From the NCBI GenBank assembly GCA_934476075.1, contig CAKSNH010000003.1, forward strand, positions 92,864 through 156,863: DNA of 64,000 nucleotides. The letters run 5' to 3'. A model generated the notes under the pieces. The model was not told the origin of the DNA. It worked only from the letters and a program-made list of their open reading frames with translations, and made no database searches. This document shows, piece by piece, positions 6,784 through 14,042 of the stretch. Each line of letters begins with the position of its first letter. Position 1 is the stretch's first letter. The position numbers and the translations under genes were made by a program. This DNA is from an uncultured Clostridia bacterium (GTDB lineage Bacteria > Bacillota > Clostridia > UBA1381).

Positions 6784-8441
6784 CGGAATTTGAAAAGTAT
6801 TTCACAGCTATTTTATCGGGCGATATTGTCGCCTGTGACAAAATGAAACGGGTTAGTGAAATGCTGTTAGAACAGTTTTACAATCCCGATGAATTTCATT
6901 TTGACGGGGAAATCGCAAAAAGGCATATTGATTTTATAGAGAAATTCTGCAAAATTCCAAGCGGTAAAATTCATACTCCGCTGAAACTGGAATTGTTCCA
7001 AAAGGCGAGATTGCAAGCGTTATACGGTTTTGTCGATGACAACGATTTAAGGCAGTTCAACGAATGTCTGATAATTGAAGGCAGAAAAAACGGCAAGACC
7101 ACCGAAACCGCCGCAATAGAAATTGATATGCTGATTAATGACGGCGAGGGTTCACCGCAGATTTACAACATTGCGACTATGCTTGACCAAGCCAAACTCG
7201 GATTTAATGCGTGCCACAAGATGATAAAGCAATCGCCGCTATTATCCAAGCACATCAAAAAGCGTGCGTCGGATTTATATTTCAACCGCAATTTCGGATA
7301 CATAAAAGCGTTGGCGAGCAACTCAAACAGTTTGGACGGTTTGGACATACACTGTGCGGTGATTGACGAATTATCGGCGATAAAAAATCGTGATATTTAC
7401 GATTTAATCAAGCAGGCGATGGGTGCGAGAAGTCAGCCGTTATTGTTTTGCATAACTACAAACGGATTTGTGCGAAACGGTATATTTGACAGCCAATACG
7501 AATATGCGTCAAACCTTTTAGAGGGGAAATTGTCACAGAAGAACAAGCGGTTTTTACCCTTTATTTACGAATTGGACGATATTTCCGAGTGGGACAAAGA
7601 GGAATGTTGGGTAAAAGCAAATCCCGCCCTTGGAACGGTGAAAAGTGCGGACTATCTTCGGCAAATGGTCAAAAAGGCAAAGGACGATGACAGTTTCAAG
7701 CCGACCGTACTGGTTAAGGATTTCAACATAAAGCAGACGTCTGCAAGCCGTTGGTTAAGATATGAGGATTTGAACAACGAGGAACTTGTGCCCGATTACA
7801 ATTTCCGCTATGCGATAGGCGGTTTTGATGCCGCCGACAGTATCGACCTTAACGCTGCCACTGCCCTATTCATGAAACCGAATGACGATAAAATTTACCG
7901 CCGTTCGATGTATTGGATTCCGCAGAGTGTGATTGATGAATCAGACAAAAGCGGTAATCGCAAGGAGCGTGACACCGCCCCGTACCGCCTATGGATTGAA
8001 CAGGGATATATGCGGACGTATACGGGGAACAAGGTGGACAAGAAAGTGTTTCTCGATTGGTTCTGCGAACTTCGGGACAATTACGATTTATATATTTCGT
8101 ACATAGGCTATGACCCATGGCATATTGACGACAGCTTACTTCGTGGATTTTGTCAAGAATTCGGACAGGCGGCAATGATACCCGTAAGGCAGGGTGTATT
8201 GACGTTAAGTCAGCCGATGAAAGACCTTAAAGCGGACATGACAAACAAGCGGATTGTGTATGACAACAACCCGATTGACAAATGGTGTCTGATGAATTTG
8301 GAGGTTAAAACCGACATCAACGGCAACATTCAGCCGATAAAGGGCACTGACCAAACGCAGAGGATTGACGGAAGTATTGCGTTGATAAATGCGTACAAGG
8401 TGCTTATGGACAAGTATGACGAGTACACAAGTGTTATCTAG
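6780..8441 (+). CDS. terL: Terminase large subunit
   Basis: A 553-residue packaging motor that translocates DNA into the procapsid with ATP and cuts it. The ATPase domain has a Walker A-like segment EGRKNGKTTE near residue 100 and Walker B CAVIDELSA near 192. The nuclease half has acidic positions in IGGFDAADSIDLNAA and later. The length is normal for the family. The start overlaps the terS stop by four bases. Confidence 0.96.
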   Translation: MTEFEKYFTAILSGDIVACDKMKRVSEMLLEQFYNPDEFHFDGEIAKRHIDFIEKFCKIPSGKIHTPLKLELFQKARLQALYGFVDDNDLRQFNECLIIEGRKNGKTTETAAIEIDMLINDGEGSPQIYNIATMLDQAKLGFNACHKMIKQSPLLSKHIKKRASDLYFNRNFGYIKALASNSNSLDGLDIHCAVIDELSAIKNRDIYDLIKQAMGARSQPLLFCITTNGFVRNGIFDSQYEYASNLLEGKLSQKNKRFLPFIYELDDISEWDKEECWVKANPALGTVKSADYLRQMVKKAKDDDSFKPTVLVKDFNIKQTSASRWLRYEDLNNEELVPDYNFRYAIGGFDAADSIDLNAATALFMKPNDDKIYRRSMYWIPQSVIDESDKSGNRKERDTAPYRLWIEQGYMRTYTGNKVDKKVFLDWFCELRDNYDLYISYIGYDPWHIDDSLLRGFCQEFGQAAMIPVRQGVLTLSQPMKDLKADMTNKRIVYDNNPIDKWCLMNLEVKTDINGNIQPIKGTDQTQRIDGSIALINAYKVLMDKYDEYTSVI

Positions 8442-8455
8442 AAAGGGGGGATAAT

Positions 8456-9616
8456 GTGAATATCTTTAAGAAAATTTTTAAAAATGTGGGACAGTCGGCA
8501 AGGTACAAAATGATTGTGGAAACGGGCAACGGATTATATGCGTGGAACGGGAAATTATATCAATCGGACATTGTAAGAGCGTGCATAAAGCCGAGAGCAA
8601 AGGCGGTCGGCAAGCTGATTGCAAAGCACATACGAATTGCCGAAAACAACGGGCAACGGAAAATTGAAACAAATCCCCTGCCCTACATACGTTTTTTGCT
8701 CGAAGAACCAAATCCGTACATGACGTGTCAGGTTATGCAGGAGAAAATCGCAAATCAATTAGCGTTAAACAACAATGCGTTCGTTTTGATAATGCGTGAC
8801 GATTTCGGTATGCCGTGCGAACTATATCCGATACCGTGCACGAGTGCGGAGTGCATATATAAAAACGGCGAATTGTACTTGAAATTTTATTTTTTAAACG
8901 GCAAAAATCTGACCGCACCGTATACCGAAATTATTCATTTGCGTGACGATTTCTGCAACAACGATATTTTCGGCGACAATCCGGCAGAGGCTCTGACAAG
9001 CCTTATGAATGTGGTGTCAATTTTAGACCAAGGCTTGATACGGGCAATCAAAAACAGCGGTGTTATACGCTGGCTTTTAAAATACGCCGCACCAATGCGT
9101 CCCGAAGATTTAAAGAAAAATGTAAAGAATTTTGCGGACACATATTTGAACATCGAAAGCGATACCTTCGGAGCGGCGGGGGTTGACGGCAAGATTGCCG
9201 ACGCCGAGAGGATTGAACCGAAAGACTATGTGCCCAATGCGGCATTGATTGACCGCCAGACCGAAAGGATATATTCATTTTTCAACACAAACAGGAAAAT
9301 CGTAAACAGTGAGTACACCGAAAATGATTGGATAAGCTACTACGAAAGCGTGGTAGAGCCGGTGGCGGTGCAGATGGCGAATGAGTACACACGAAAGTTA
9401 TTTTCAAGACGTGAGCGTGGGTGCGGTAACAAGATTATTTTTGAAAGCTCCAATCTGACATATGCAAGTATGCAGACAAAGCTAAGTCTTGTAAGTTTTG
9501 TGGACAGGGGTATCATGACCCCGAACGAGGTAAGAGAAATTTTGAACTATGCTCCGATTGACGGCGGAGATGTGCCGCTGTTAAGAAAAGATACGGGCAC
9601 GCTGGGAGGTGAATGA
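8456..9616 (+). CDS. Phage portal protein, HK97 family
   Basis: A 386-residue portal that forms the dodecameric ring through which DNA enters the head. Family features are the N-terminal region KAVGKLIAKHIRI, the stem segment MTCQVMQEKIANQLALNNNA and the clip/crown part with RIYSFFNTNRKIVNSEYTEN. The start is GTG at 8456; the ATG two bases earlier runs straight into a stop. A GAAAGGGGGG ribosome binding site precedes it. It sits in the usual order terminase, portal, protease, capsid. Confidence 0.94.
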   Translation: MNIFKKIFKNVGQSARYKMIVETGNGLYAWNGKLYQSDIVRACIKPRAKAVGKLIAKHIRIAENNGQRKIETNPLPYIRFLLEEPNPYMTCQVMQEKIANQLALNNNAFVLIMRDDFGMPCELYPIPCTSAECIYKNGELYLKFYFLNGKNLTAPYTEIIHLRDDFCNNDIFGDNPAEALTSLMNVVSILDQGLIRAIKNSGVIRWLLKYAAPMRPEDLKKNVKNFADTYLNIESDTFGAAGVDGKIADAERIEPKDYVPNAALIDRQTERIYSFFNTNRKIVNSEYTENDWISYYESVVEPVAVQMANEYTRKLFSRRERGCGNKIIFESSNLTYASMQTKLSLVSFVDRGIMTPNEVREILNYAPIDGGDVPLLRKDTGTLGGE

Positions 9617-9617
9617 T

Positions 9618-10289
9618 ATGCAGAAAATCAGCGTAAAAGGCGAGATTATCACGAATGACAACAAGTGGATTTATGACTATTTCGGCATGGACAGTACTTG
9701 TCCGAAAGATGTCGAAAGTCTGCTTGCAAAGGCGAACGGCAGTGATGTTATCGTTGACATCAATTCGGGCGGCGGTGACATTTTTGCCGGCAGTGAGATA
9801 TACACAATGCTCCGAAAATATTCGGGGAATGTGGAAATTCATATTGTAGGCATTGCCGCCAGTGCCGCATCGGTAATTGCAATGGCGGGAAAATCGAAAA
9901 TAAGTCCGACAGCATTGTTTATGATACACAATGTGTCAAGTTATGCAAGCGGTGACTGCAACGAGTTTGAGAAACAGGCGGATATTTTGAAAACCGCCAA
10001 TCAGTCAATCGCAAATGCGTATATTGAAAAGACGGGGTTAAGCAATGAAAATCTGTTGCAGATGATGAACGCAGAAACGTGGCTGACGTCAAAACAGGCG
10101 GTCGAAAAGGGATTTGTTGACGAGGTATTGTTTGAAGATAATATTTCACTGCGAAACGATTTCGGCGGTCTGAACAATACAGTAATAAGCAAGCTGAGAA
10201 ATCTTATTCCGAAGAATAAATTCAATTCGGAACAGGAAAAATTAAAACTTTTGAAATTGAAGGGAGAATATCAACATGAAATTTTTTAA
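9618..10289 (+). CDS. ClpP-like prohead maturation protease
   Basis: A 223-residue serine protease of the ClpP/S14 fold that processes capsid precursors. Catalytic elements are Ser in GIAASAAS (about residue 82) and His in MIHN (about residue 104), with the SGGGD oxyanion-hole segment near residue 50. The ATG at 9618 has the GGGAGG ribosome binding site at 8 bases; an in-frame GTG lies at 9609 inside that site. The C-terminal part overlaps the capsid start by 14 bases. Confidence 0.94.
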   Translation: MQKISVKGEIITNDNKWIYDYFGMDSTCPKDVESLLAKANGSDVIVDINSGGGDIFAGSEIYTMLRKYSGNVEIHIVGIAASAASVIAMAGKSKISPTALFMIHNVSSYASGDCNEFEKQADILKTANQSIANAYIEKTGLSNENLLQMMNAETWLTSKQAVEKGFVDEVLFEDNISLRNDFGGLNNTVISKLRNLIPKNKFNSEQEKLKLLKLKGEYQHEIF

Positions 10290-11466
10290 AGACCATACAG
10301 ACTATCTGAATAAGAGAAATTCTTTGATTGAACAGGCACAGGAATTTTTGAAAGCGGAAAAGCAGGACGAGTACAAGGCGAAATTCAAGGAGATTGAAAC
10401 GCTTGACAGCGACTACAAGGATTTTGCCGAGGAACAGGCGAATTTGAAAGCATTGCAGGGCGGTGCAAAGCCGAGTATTAAGCTTGACGGCAATTTTAAG
10501 GAGGGAGCACAGAATATGTTTGATACAATCGAGTACAGAAACGCATTTATGCAGAATGTTCTGCACGGTAAGGCAATTCCGAACGAGTATTTGAACAGTG
10601 ACGCAAATACAAAAACTTCGGACGCAGGAGCGGTAATTCCGACAACGGTACTTGACAGAATTATCGACAAGATGGAAAGCGTGGGAATGATTTTGCCTTT
10701 GGTTACACGCACAGCATACAAAGGCGGACTGACAATCCCGACTTCGAGCGTTAAGCCGACAGCAAGCTGGGTTGCCGAGGGAGTTGGCAGTGACAGACAA
10801 AAGAAATCGACAGGCTCAATCACATTCGCATACCACAAACTGCGTTGTGCGGTGTCGGTATCTTGGGAAACCGAAACAATGGCATTATCCGCATTTGAAA
10901 CCGCTTTTGTAAACAATGTAGCCGAGGCGATGACCAAGGCACTCGAACAGGCGATTATTTCGGGCGACGGTTCGGGCAAGCCGAAAGGGATTTTAGCCGA
11001 AACCGTTGTGACGGGACAAAACGTGGACGTTGCCGAAGGGGCAAGCATTACATATGCTGATTTGTGCGACATGGAATCAAAGCTGCCGCTTGCATACGAA
11101 AACGGTGCGGTATGGCTGATGACCAAGGCAACGTTTATGAAGATTATCGCAATTACGGACAGTGACGGTCAGCCAATCGCAAGAGTGAACTACGGTATCG
11201 GCGGTAAGCCGGAACGCACTGTTTTGGGCAGAACGGTTGTGCTTAACGATTATATGCCAAGCTATTCGGCAACGGTGTCGGCGGATACGGTTATTGCGTG
11301 CCTGTTTAACATGACCGATTATGTGCTGAACACTAATCTTGATGTGACAATTAAAAAGTATGAGGATAACGATACGGACGATATTGTCACAAAGGCGATT
11401 ATGCTTGTTGACGGTAAGGTGGTTGACAAAAATTCGCTTGTTACCATGACACTAAAAAACGCATAA
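10276..11466 (+). CDS. Major capsid protein, HK97 fold (zero-frame product)
   Basis: A 396-residue capsid precursor. The first 75 or so residues are a charged helical delta/scaffold domain (KRNSLIEQAQEFLKAEKQDE) expected to be removed by the adjacent protease. The shell domain follows, with SDAGAVIPTTVLDRIIDKME and TKALEQAIISGDGSGKPKGI, both typical of the HK97 family. The last four sense codons, CTA AAA AAC GCA, contain the slippery heptamer A AAA AAC at 11454-11460, directly before the TAA. A -1 shift there would extend the protein (see 11460-11618). Confidence 0.95.
   Translation: MKFFKDHTDYLNKRNSLIEQAQEFLKAEKQDEYKAKFKEIETLDSDYKDFAEEQANLKALQGGAKPSIKLDGNFKEGAQNMFDTIEYRNAFMQNVLHGKAIPNEYLNSDANTKTSDAGAVIPTTVLDRIIDKMESVGMILPLVTRTAYKGGLTIPTSSVKPTASWVAEGVGSDRQKKSTGSITFAYHKLRCAVSVSWETETMALSAFETAFVNNVAEAMTKALEQAIISGDGSGKPKGILAETVVTGQNVDVAEGASITYADLCDMESKLPLAYENGAVWLMTKATFMKIIAITDSDGQPIARVNYGIGGKPERTVLGRTVVLNDYMPSYSATVSADTVIACLFNMTDYVLNTNLDVTIKKYEDNDTDDIVTKAIMLVDGKVVDKNSLVTMTLKNA
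11454..11460 (+). other. Candidate -1 ribosomal frameshift site in the capsid gene
   Basis: The heptamer A AAA AAC is in the zero frame of the capsid gene, one sense codon before its TAA stop (11464-11466). It is identical to the heptamer in the tail-chaperone gene at 13722-13728. Slippage by -1 enters an open frame that has no start codon of its own. I see no strong stimulatory stem-loop downstream. Confidence 0.65.
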
Positions 11467-11618
11467 ACGCTGATACCGAAAAGACATATACAAGCGAGGA
11501 GCTTAATTCCCTTACCGTAGCCGAAATTAAGATTTTGGCTGACGAGTTAGGATATAGTATCAGCGGAAGTACGAAGTCGGCATTGATTGACAGTTTTTTG
11601 AATGAACAGGGAGCGTGA
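11460..11618 (+). CDS. Capsid C-terminal frameshift extension with HeH/LEM-like domain
   Basis: Read in -1 relative to the capsid gene, this frame encodes about 52 residues, including YTSEELNSLTVAEIKILADE and LGYSISGSTKSALIDSFL. This is the helix-extended-helix (HeH/LEM, SAP-like) pattern seen in small proteins next to phage capsid genes. No ATG, GTG or TTG with a ribosome binding site opens it; the first possible start is an internal TTG. It therefore looks like part of a longer capsid form made by frameshifting. If not, it would be an unusual gene starting at ATA. Confidence 0.6.
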   Translation, partial: RINADTEKTYTSEELNSLTVAEIKILADELGYSISGSTKSALIDSFLNEQGA

Positions 11619-11622
11619 TTTT

Positions 11623-11901
11623 ATGCTTGAAAAGGTGAAATTGGCACTGCCGATAAAATCTGACGCATACAATGACGATATTTCACAGTTAATAAGTGCC
11701 TGCAAGATTGATTTGGGTCTTGCGGGCATAAACAAAATATCAGATACAGACAGTTTGACGGTGCAAGCGGTGATTTTCTACTGCAAAGCGTATTTCAGGG
11801 CAACGGACACAACGTCGGAACGCTACAAAAAAGCATATGAAAATCTTAAAAATGCAATGGCTTTATCGGGCGAATATACGGAGGCGGTCAGCGATGTTTG
11901 A
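11623..11901 (+). CDS. Head-tail connector protein (gp6-like)
   Basis: A 92-residue protein of the phage gp6-like adaptor type: helical, starting MLEKVKLALPIKSDAYND, with the segment LTVQAVIFYCKAYF that fits the DNA-packaging connector fold. It forms the ring beneath the portal. The ATG at 11623 has GGGAG upstream; an in-frame ATG at 11602 lies within the preceding frame. Position directly after the capsid supports the role. Confidence 0.8.
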   Translation: MLEKVKLALPIKSDAYNDDISQLISACKIDLGLAGINKISDTDSLTVQAVIFYCKAYFRATDTTSERYKKAYENLKNAMALSGEYTEAVSDV

Positions 11902-12187
11902 TGTGGCTTATCTAATTAGTGAGGAAACGGCGGTTGACAACATCGGCAACGAGATAAAAAAGCAATCCGAAAATGAAGTGTTTATCGAGGTGGCGAGCGT
12001 TTCACAGAATGAATTTTACAAGTCCGCACAAAGCGGTTTAAGACCCGAATACAAATTTACATTGTTTTCGGCAGACTACGGCGGACAGGAGAAAATACGA
12101 TACAATGACGCTGTTTATTACATCTATCGTACATACGAAAAAGACGAAAAGACGGAATTGTATGTCACGAAAAAGGCGGTGGTGTAA
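11894..12187 (+). CDS. Head closure / head-tail adaptor protein
   Basis: A 97-residue, beta-rich protein (VFIEVASVSQNEFYKSAQSG, then KYTL-like strands and YIYRTYEKDEKTEL) that fits the phage head-closure (gp16/SPP1-like stopper) family by size, composition and position. The ATG at 11894 overlaps the end of the connector gene by eight bases. Family assignment is mostly by synteny. Confidence 0.75.
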   Translation: MFDVAYLISEETAVDNIGNEIKKQSENEVFIEVASVSQNEFYKSAQSGLRPEYKFTLFSADYGGQEKIRYNDAVYYIYRTYEKDEKTELYVTKKAVV

Positions 12188-12561
12188 TGGCGAATGTTGA
12201 GGATATGGCGGAAATTATAATACAGGAATTGACAGACTATTCAAAGGACGTTGAGGACGCTATGAAATCGGAAATTGAAAAGCTGGGCAAAGATACGGTC
12301 GATAATCTGAAAAGCAATCCCAATATACCGATTAAATCGGGCAAGTACAAAAAGTCGTTTTATTTAAAGAAAGTGGCGGACGGTTTGGGATTTTGCAGAT
12401 TTGTTGCGGCGAACAGAAAATATCAGCTGACGCATTTGTTGGAGTACGGTCACGCAAAGCGAAACGGCGGACGCACAAGAACATATCCGCATTGGCAGCA
12501 AGCACAGGAATTAGCAGAGGAATTGCCCGACAGGATTGCGGAAAGGCTGAATAAATTATGA
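12187..12561 (+). CDS. HK97 gp10-like tail/head-tail joining protein
   Basis: A 124-residue protein with the family pattern: an N-terminal helix, IPIKSGKYKKSFYLKK in the middle, then HLLEYGHAKRNGGRT and a C-terminal helix. Proteins of this group help connect the tail tube to the head. The start overlaps the stop of the previous gene by one base (TAATG). Confidence 0.88.
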   Translation: MANVEDMAEIIIQELTDYSKDVEDAMKSEIEKLGKDTVDNLKSNPNIPIKSGKYKKSFYLKKVADGLGFCRFVAANRKYQLTHLLEYGHAKRNGGRTRTYPHWQQAQELAEELPDRIAERLNKL

Positions 12562-12875
12562 CATCAGAGAAGATTGCACAGTTATTGAAAACGCTTGATA
12601 TACCGTTTCGGTACAAGGTTTTCGGGGAAACTCCCACACCGCCGTATATCGTATATTATGCGGATAAGGAAAGCCGGTACGGCAGTGACGATATGAATTT
12701 ATTGGCGGAAAGGGAGATTATAATTGAGCTTTACACCGATAAAAAGGATTTGGAGATTGAAAGCAGGATTGATAAGTTATTTGAGAATTATTCGTTTGTG
12801 AAATATGAAAATTATATCGACAGCGAGCGTGTGTTTGAAACGGCTTATCATGTGACATTTATTGATAAGATTTAG
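12558..12875 (+). CDS. Tail completion/terminator protein
   Basis: A 105-residue protein with the alternating strand pattern IPFRYKVFGETPTPPYIVYY followed by EREIIIELYTDKKDLEIE. This matches the tail-terminator (gpU-like) family found before the major tail gene. It caps the tail tube and joins it to the head. It overlaps the previous gene by four bases. The assignment is by pattern and position. Confidence 0.75.
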   Translation: MTSEKIAQLLKTLDIPFRYKVFGETPTPPYIVYYADKESRYGSDDMNLLAEREIIIELYTDKKDLEIESRIDKLFENYSFVKYENYIDSERVFETAYHVTFIDKI

Positions 12876-12886
12876 GAGGAATTAAT

Positions 12887-13426
12887 ATGGCGGCAAAAGA
12901 GAGAATTGCACTCGGGAGCGGTAAATTGTATGTGGCGGAACATTCGGACAGTACAGAGCCGAGTGTGGAAACGTTGAAAAAGGACGCAAATGAAATGGCG
13001 AAAATTTCGGGCGGTGCGACATTGGAATACACACCGACTGCATATACGGCAAAATCCGATGACGGTGCGGTTTCAAAAACCGTTATAACCGAGGAAGAAG
13101 GGAAATTAAATTGCGGTATCTGTACGATTAACGGCGATATTATGGGCAAGATTGTGTCGACCGCAAGCGTATCTGAGGCAGAGGGCAAGACGGTTGTTAA
13201 AATCGGAGGTATCGACAATGACAACGGCAAGTCTTACGATGTTTTGTTTTATCATACCGATAAAGCCGACGGCGATATTGCGGTGATGATTGTCGGCAAG
13301 AATACAAAAGGTTTGTCGATGGCATTTACCAAGGACAAGGAAACGATTACAAATCTTGAATTTTTGGCAGAGCCGATGGACGAAAGCGGTCATTTGGCAG
13401 CGGTAGAATTTTATGATGTGCAATAG
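12887..13426 (+). CDS. Major tail (tube) protein
   Basis: A 179-residue beta-rich protein that begins MAAKERIALGSGKLYVAE and ends in a strand-rich region (FLAEPMDESGHLAAVEFYDV), as usual for siphovirus tube subunits. It follows the tail terminator and precedes the tail chaperones. A TTAGGAGGAATTAAT ribosome binding site, the strongest in this stretch, agrees with an abundant product. Confidence 0.88.
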   Translation: MAAKERIALGSGKLYVAEHSDSTEPSVETLKKDANEMAKISGGATLEYTPTAYTAKSDDGAVSKTVITEEEGKLNCGICTINGDIMGKIVSTASVSEAEGKTVVKIGGIDNDNGKSYDVLFYHTDKADGDIAVMIVGKNTKGLSMAFTKDKETITNLEFLAEPMDESGHLAAVEFYDVQ

Positions 13427-13437
13427 GAGATTGAAAG

Positions 13438-13737
13438 ATGCTTAATTTAAATGAATTGAACATAAGAACATTTGATGTGAAATTGAAAAGCGGTGAAGTG
13501 CTACATATCAATCCGCCGAAAGTTAAGGTTTTGAGAAAGACGCAGGATTTATTGAAAAAGTCGGACAAGGATATTGAATTGATTGTTGACGCAACGGTTA
13601 TGGTGCTAAACAGCAATTCAAAAAAGAAAGTTTTTGACCGAAAATACGTTGAGGAAAACTTTGATGTGAACGATATTGTTAAGGTTTTGCAAGGGTATCT
13701 GGCTTGGGTGGCTCAAATTCAAAAAAACCCAAACTGA
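13438..13737 (+). CDS. Tail assembly chaperone, short form (gpG-like)
   Basis: A 99-residue protein (MLNLNELNIRTFDVKLKSGE...) in the position of lambda gpG, between tube and tape measure. Such chaperones bind the tape measure during tail assembly. The slippery heptamer A AAA AAC at 13722-13728 lies three codons before the stop. A -1 shift extends the protein into the frame ending at 14006, giving the gpGT-like long form. Confidence 0.9.
   Translation: MLNLNELNIRTFDVKLKSGEVLHINPPKVKVLRKTQDLLKKSDKDIELIVDATVMVLNSNSKKKVFDRKYVEENFDVNDIVKVLQGYLAWVAQIQKNPN
13722..13728 (+). other. -1 ribosomal frameshift site between tail chaperone frames
   Basis: The heptamer A AAA AAC sits inside a run of seven A followed by CCC. 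Zero frame reads CAA AAA AAC CCA AAC TGA. The -1 frame reads on as CCC AAA CTG and stays open to 14006. A gpG/gpGT frameshift at this place is a widely conserved feature of siphoviruses. Confidence 0.88.
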
Positions 13738-14006
13738 AAGTCCCTTATTGTCATACGGAAAATGAGGATAAGGGTGACAGATACGAACTTTTTACTATGT
13801 CGGAGCACATTATACACGAATACACAGGCTTGAATTTCAATGAAATTGCGGAGCTTGATATAGCGGAATATTGCTTATACCGCCGTGAGGGGTATATTGC
13901 CAAGCTACGGCAAACCGAGAGCGGACGGGACTATTTGGAGAAGTGCTGGTATTTAGAGCAGACAAAGGCGGACAAGTCTGCACTAAGAAAATTTTTGAGA
14001 GGATAG
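13728..14006 (+). CDS. Tail assembly chaperone, -1 frameshift extension (gpT-like part)
   Basis: About 92 residues made only after the -1 shift, including YELFTMSEHIIHEYTGLNFN and a C-terminal helix (TKADKSALRKFLRG). The TTG at 13704 in the same frame has no ribosome binding site and lies inside the short form, so independent initiation is unlikely. The long form is expected in small amounts and recruits the tail tube protein to the tape measure. Confidence 0.85.
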   Translation, partial: PKLKVPYCHTENEDKGDRYELFTMSEHIIHEYTGLNFNEIAELDIAEYCLYRREGYIAKLRQTESGRDYLEKCWYLEQTKADKSALRKFLRG

Positions 14007-14042
14007 GACGGGTTCGTCCTATTTTCTCGGAAAGGAGGAAAT

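Noticed and set aside
10222..11126. Minus-strand ORFs of 192 and 237 codons opposite the capsid gene
   Set aside because: They are shadows of the capsid frame. The plus-strand protein is a clear HK97 capsid in correct synteny.
13704..14006. Separate gene from the TTG at 13704
   Set aside because: The TTG has no ribosome binding site and lies inside the short chaperone gene; a -1 frameshift at 13722-13728 explains the frame better.
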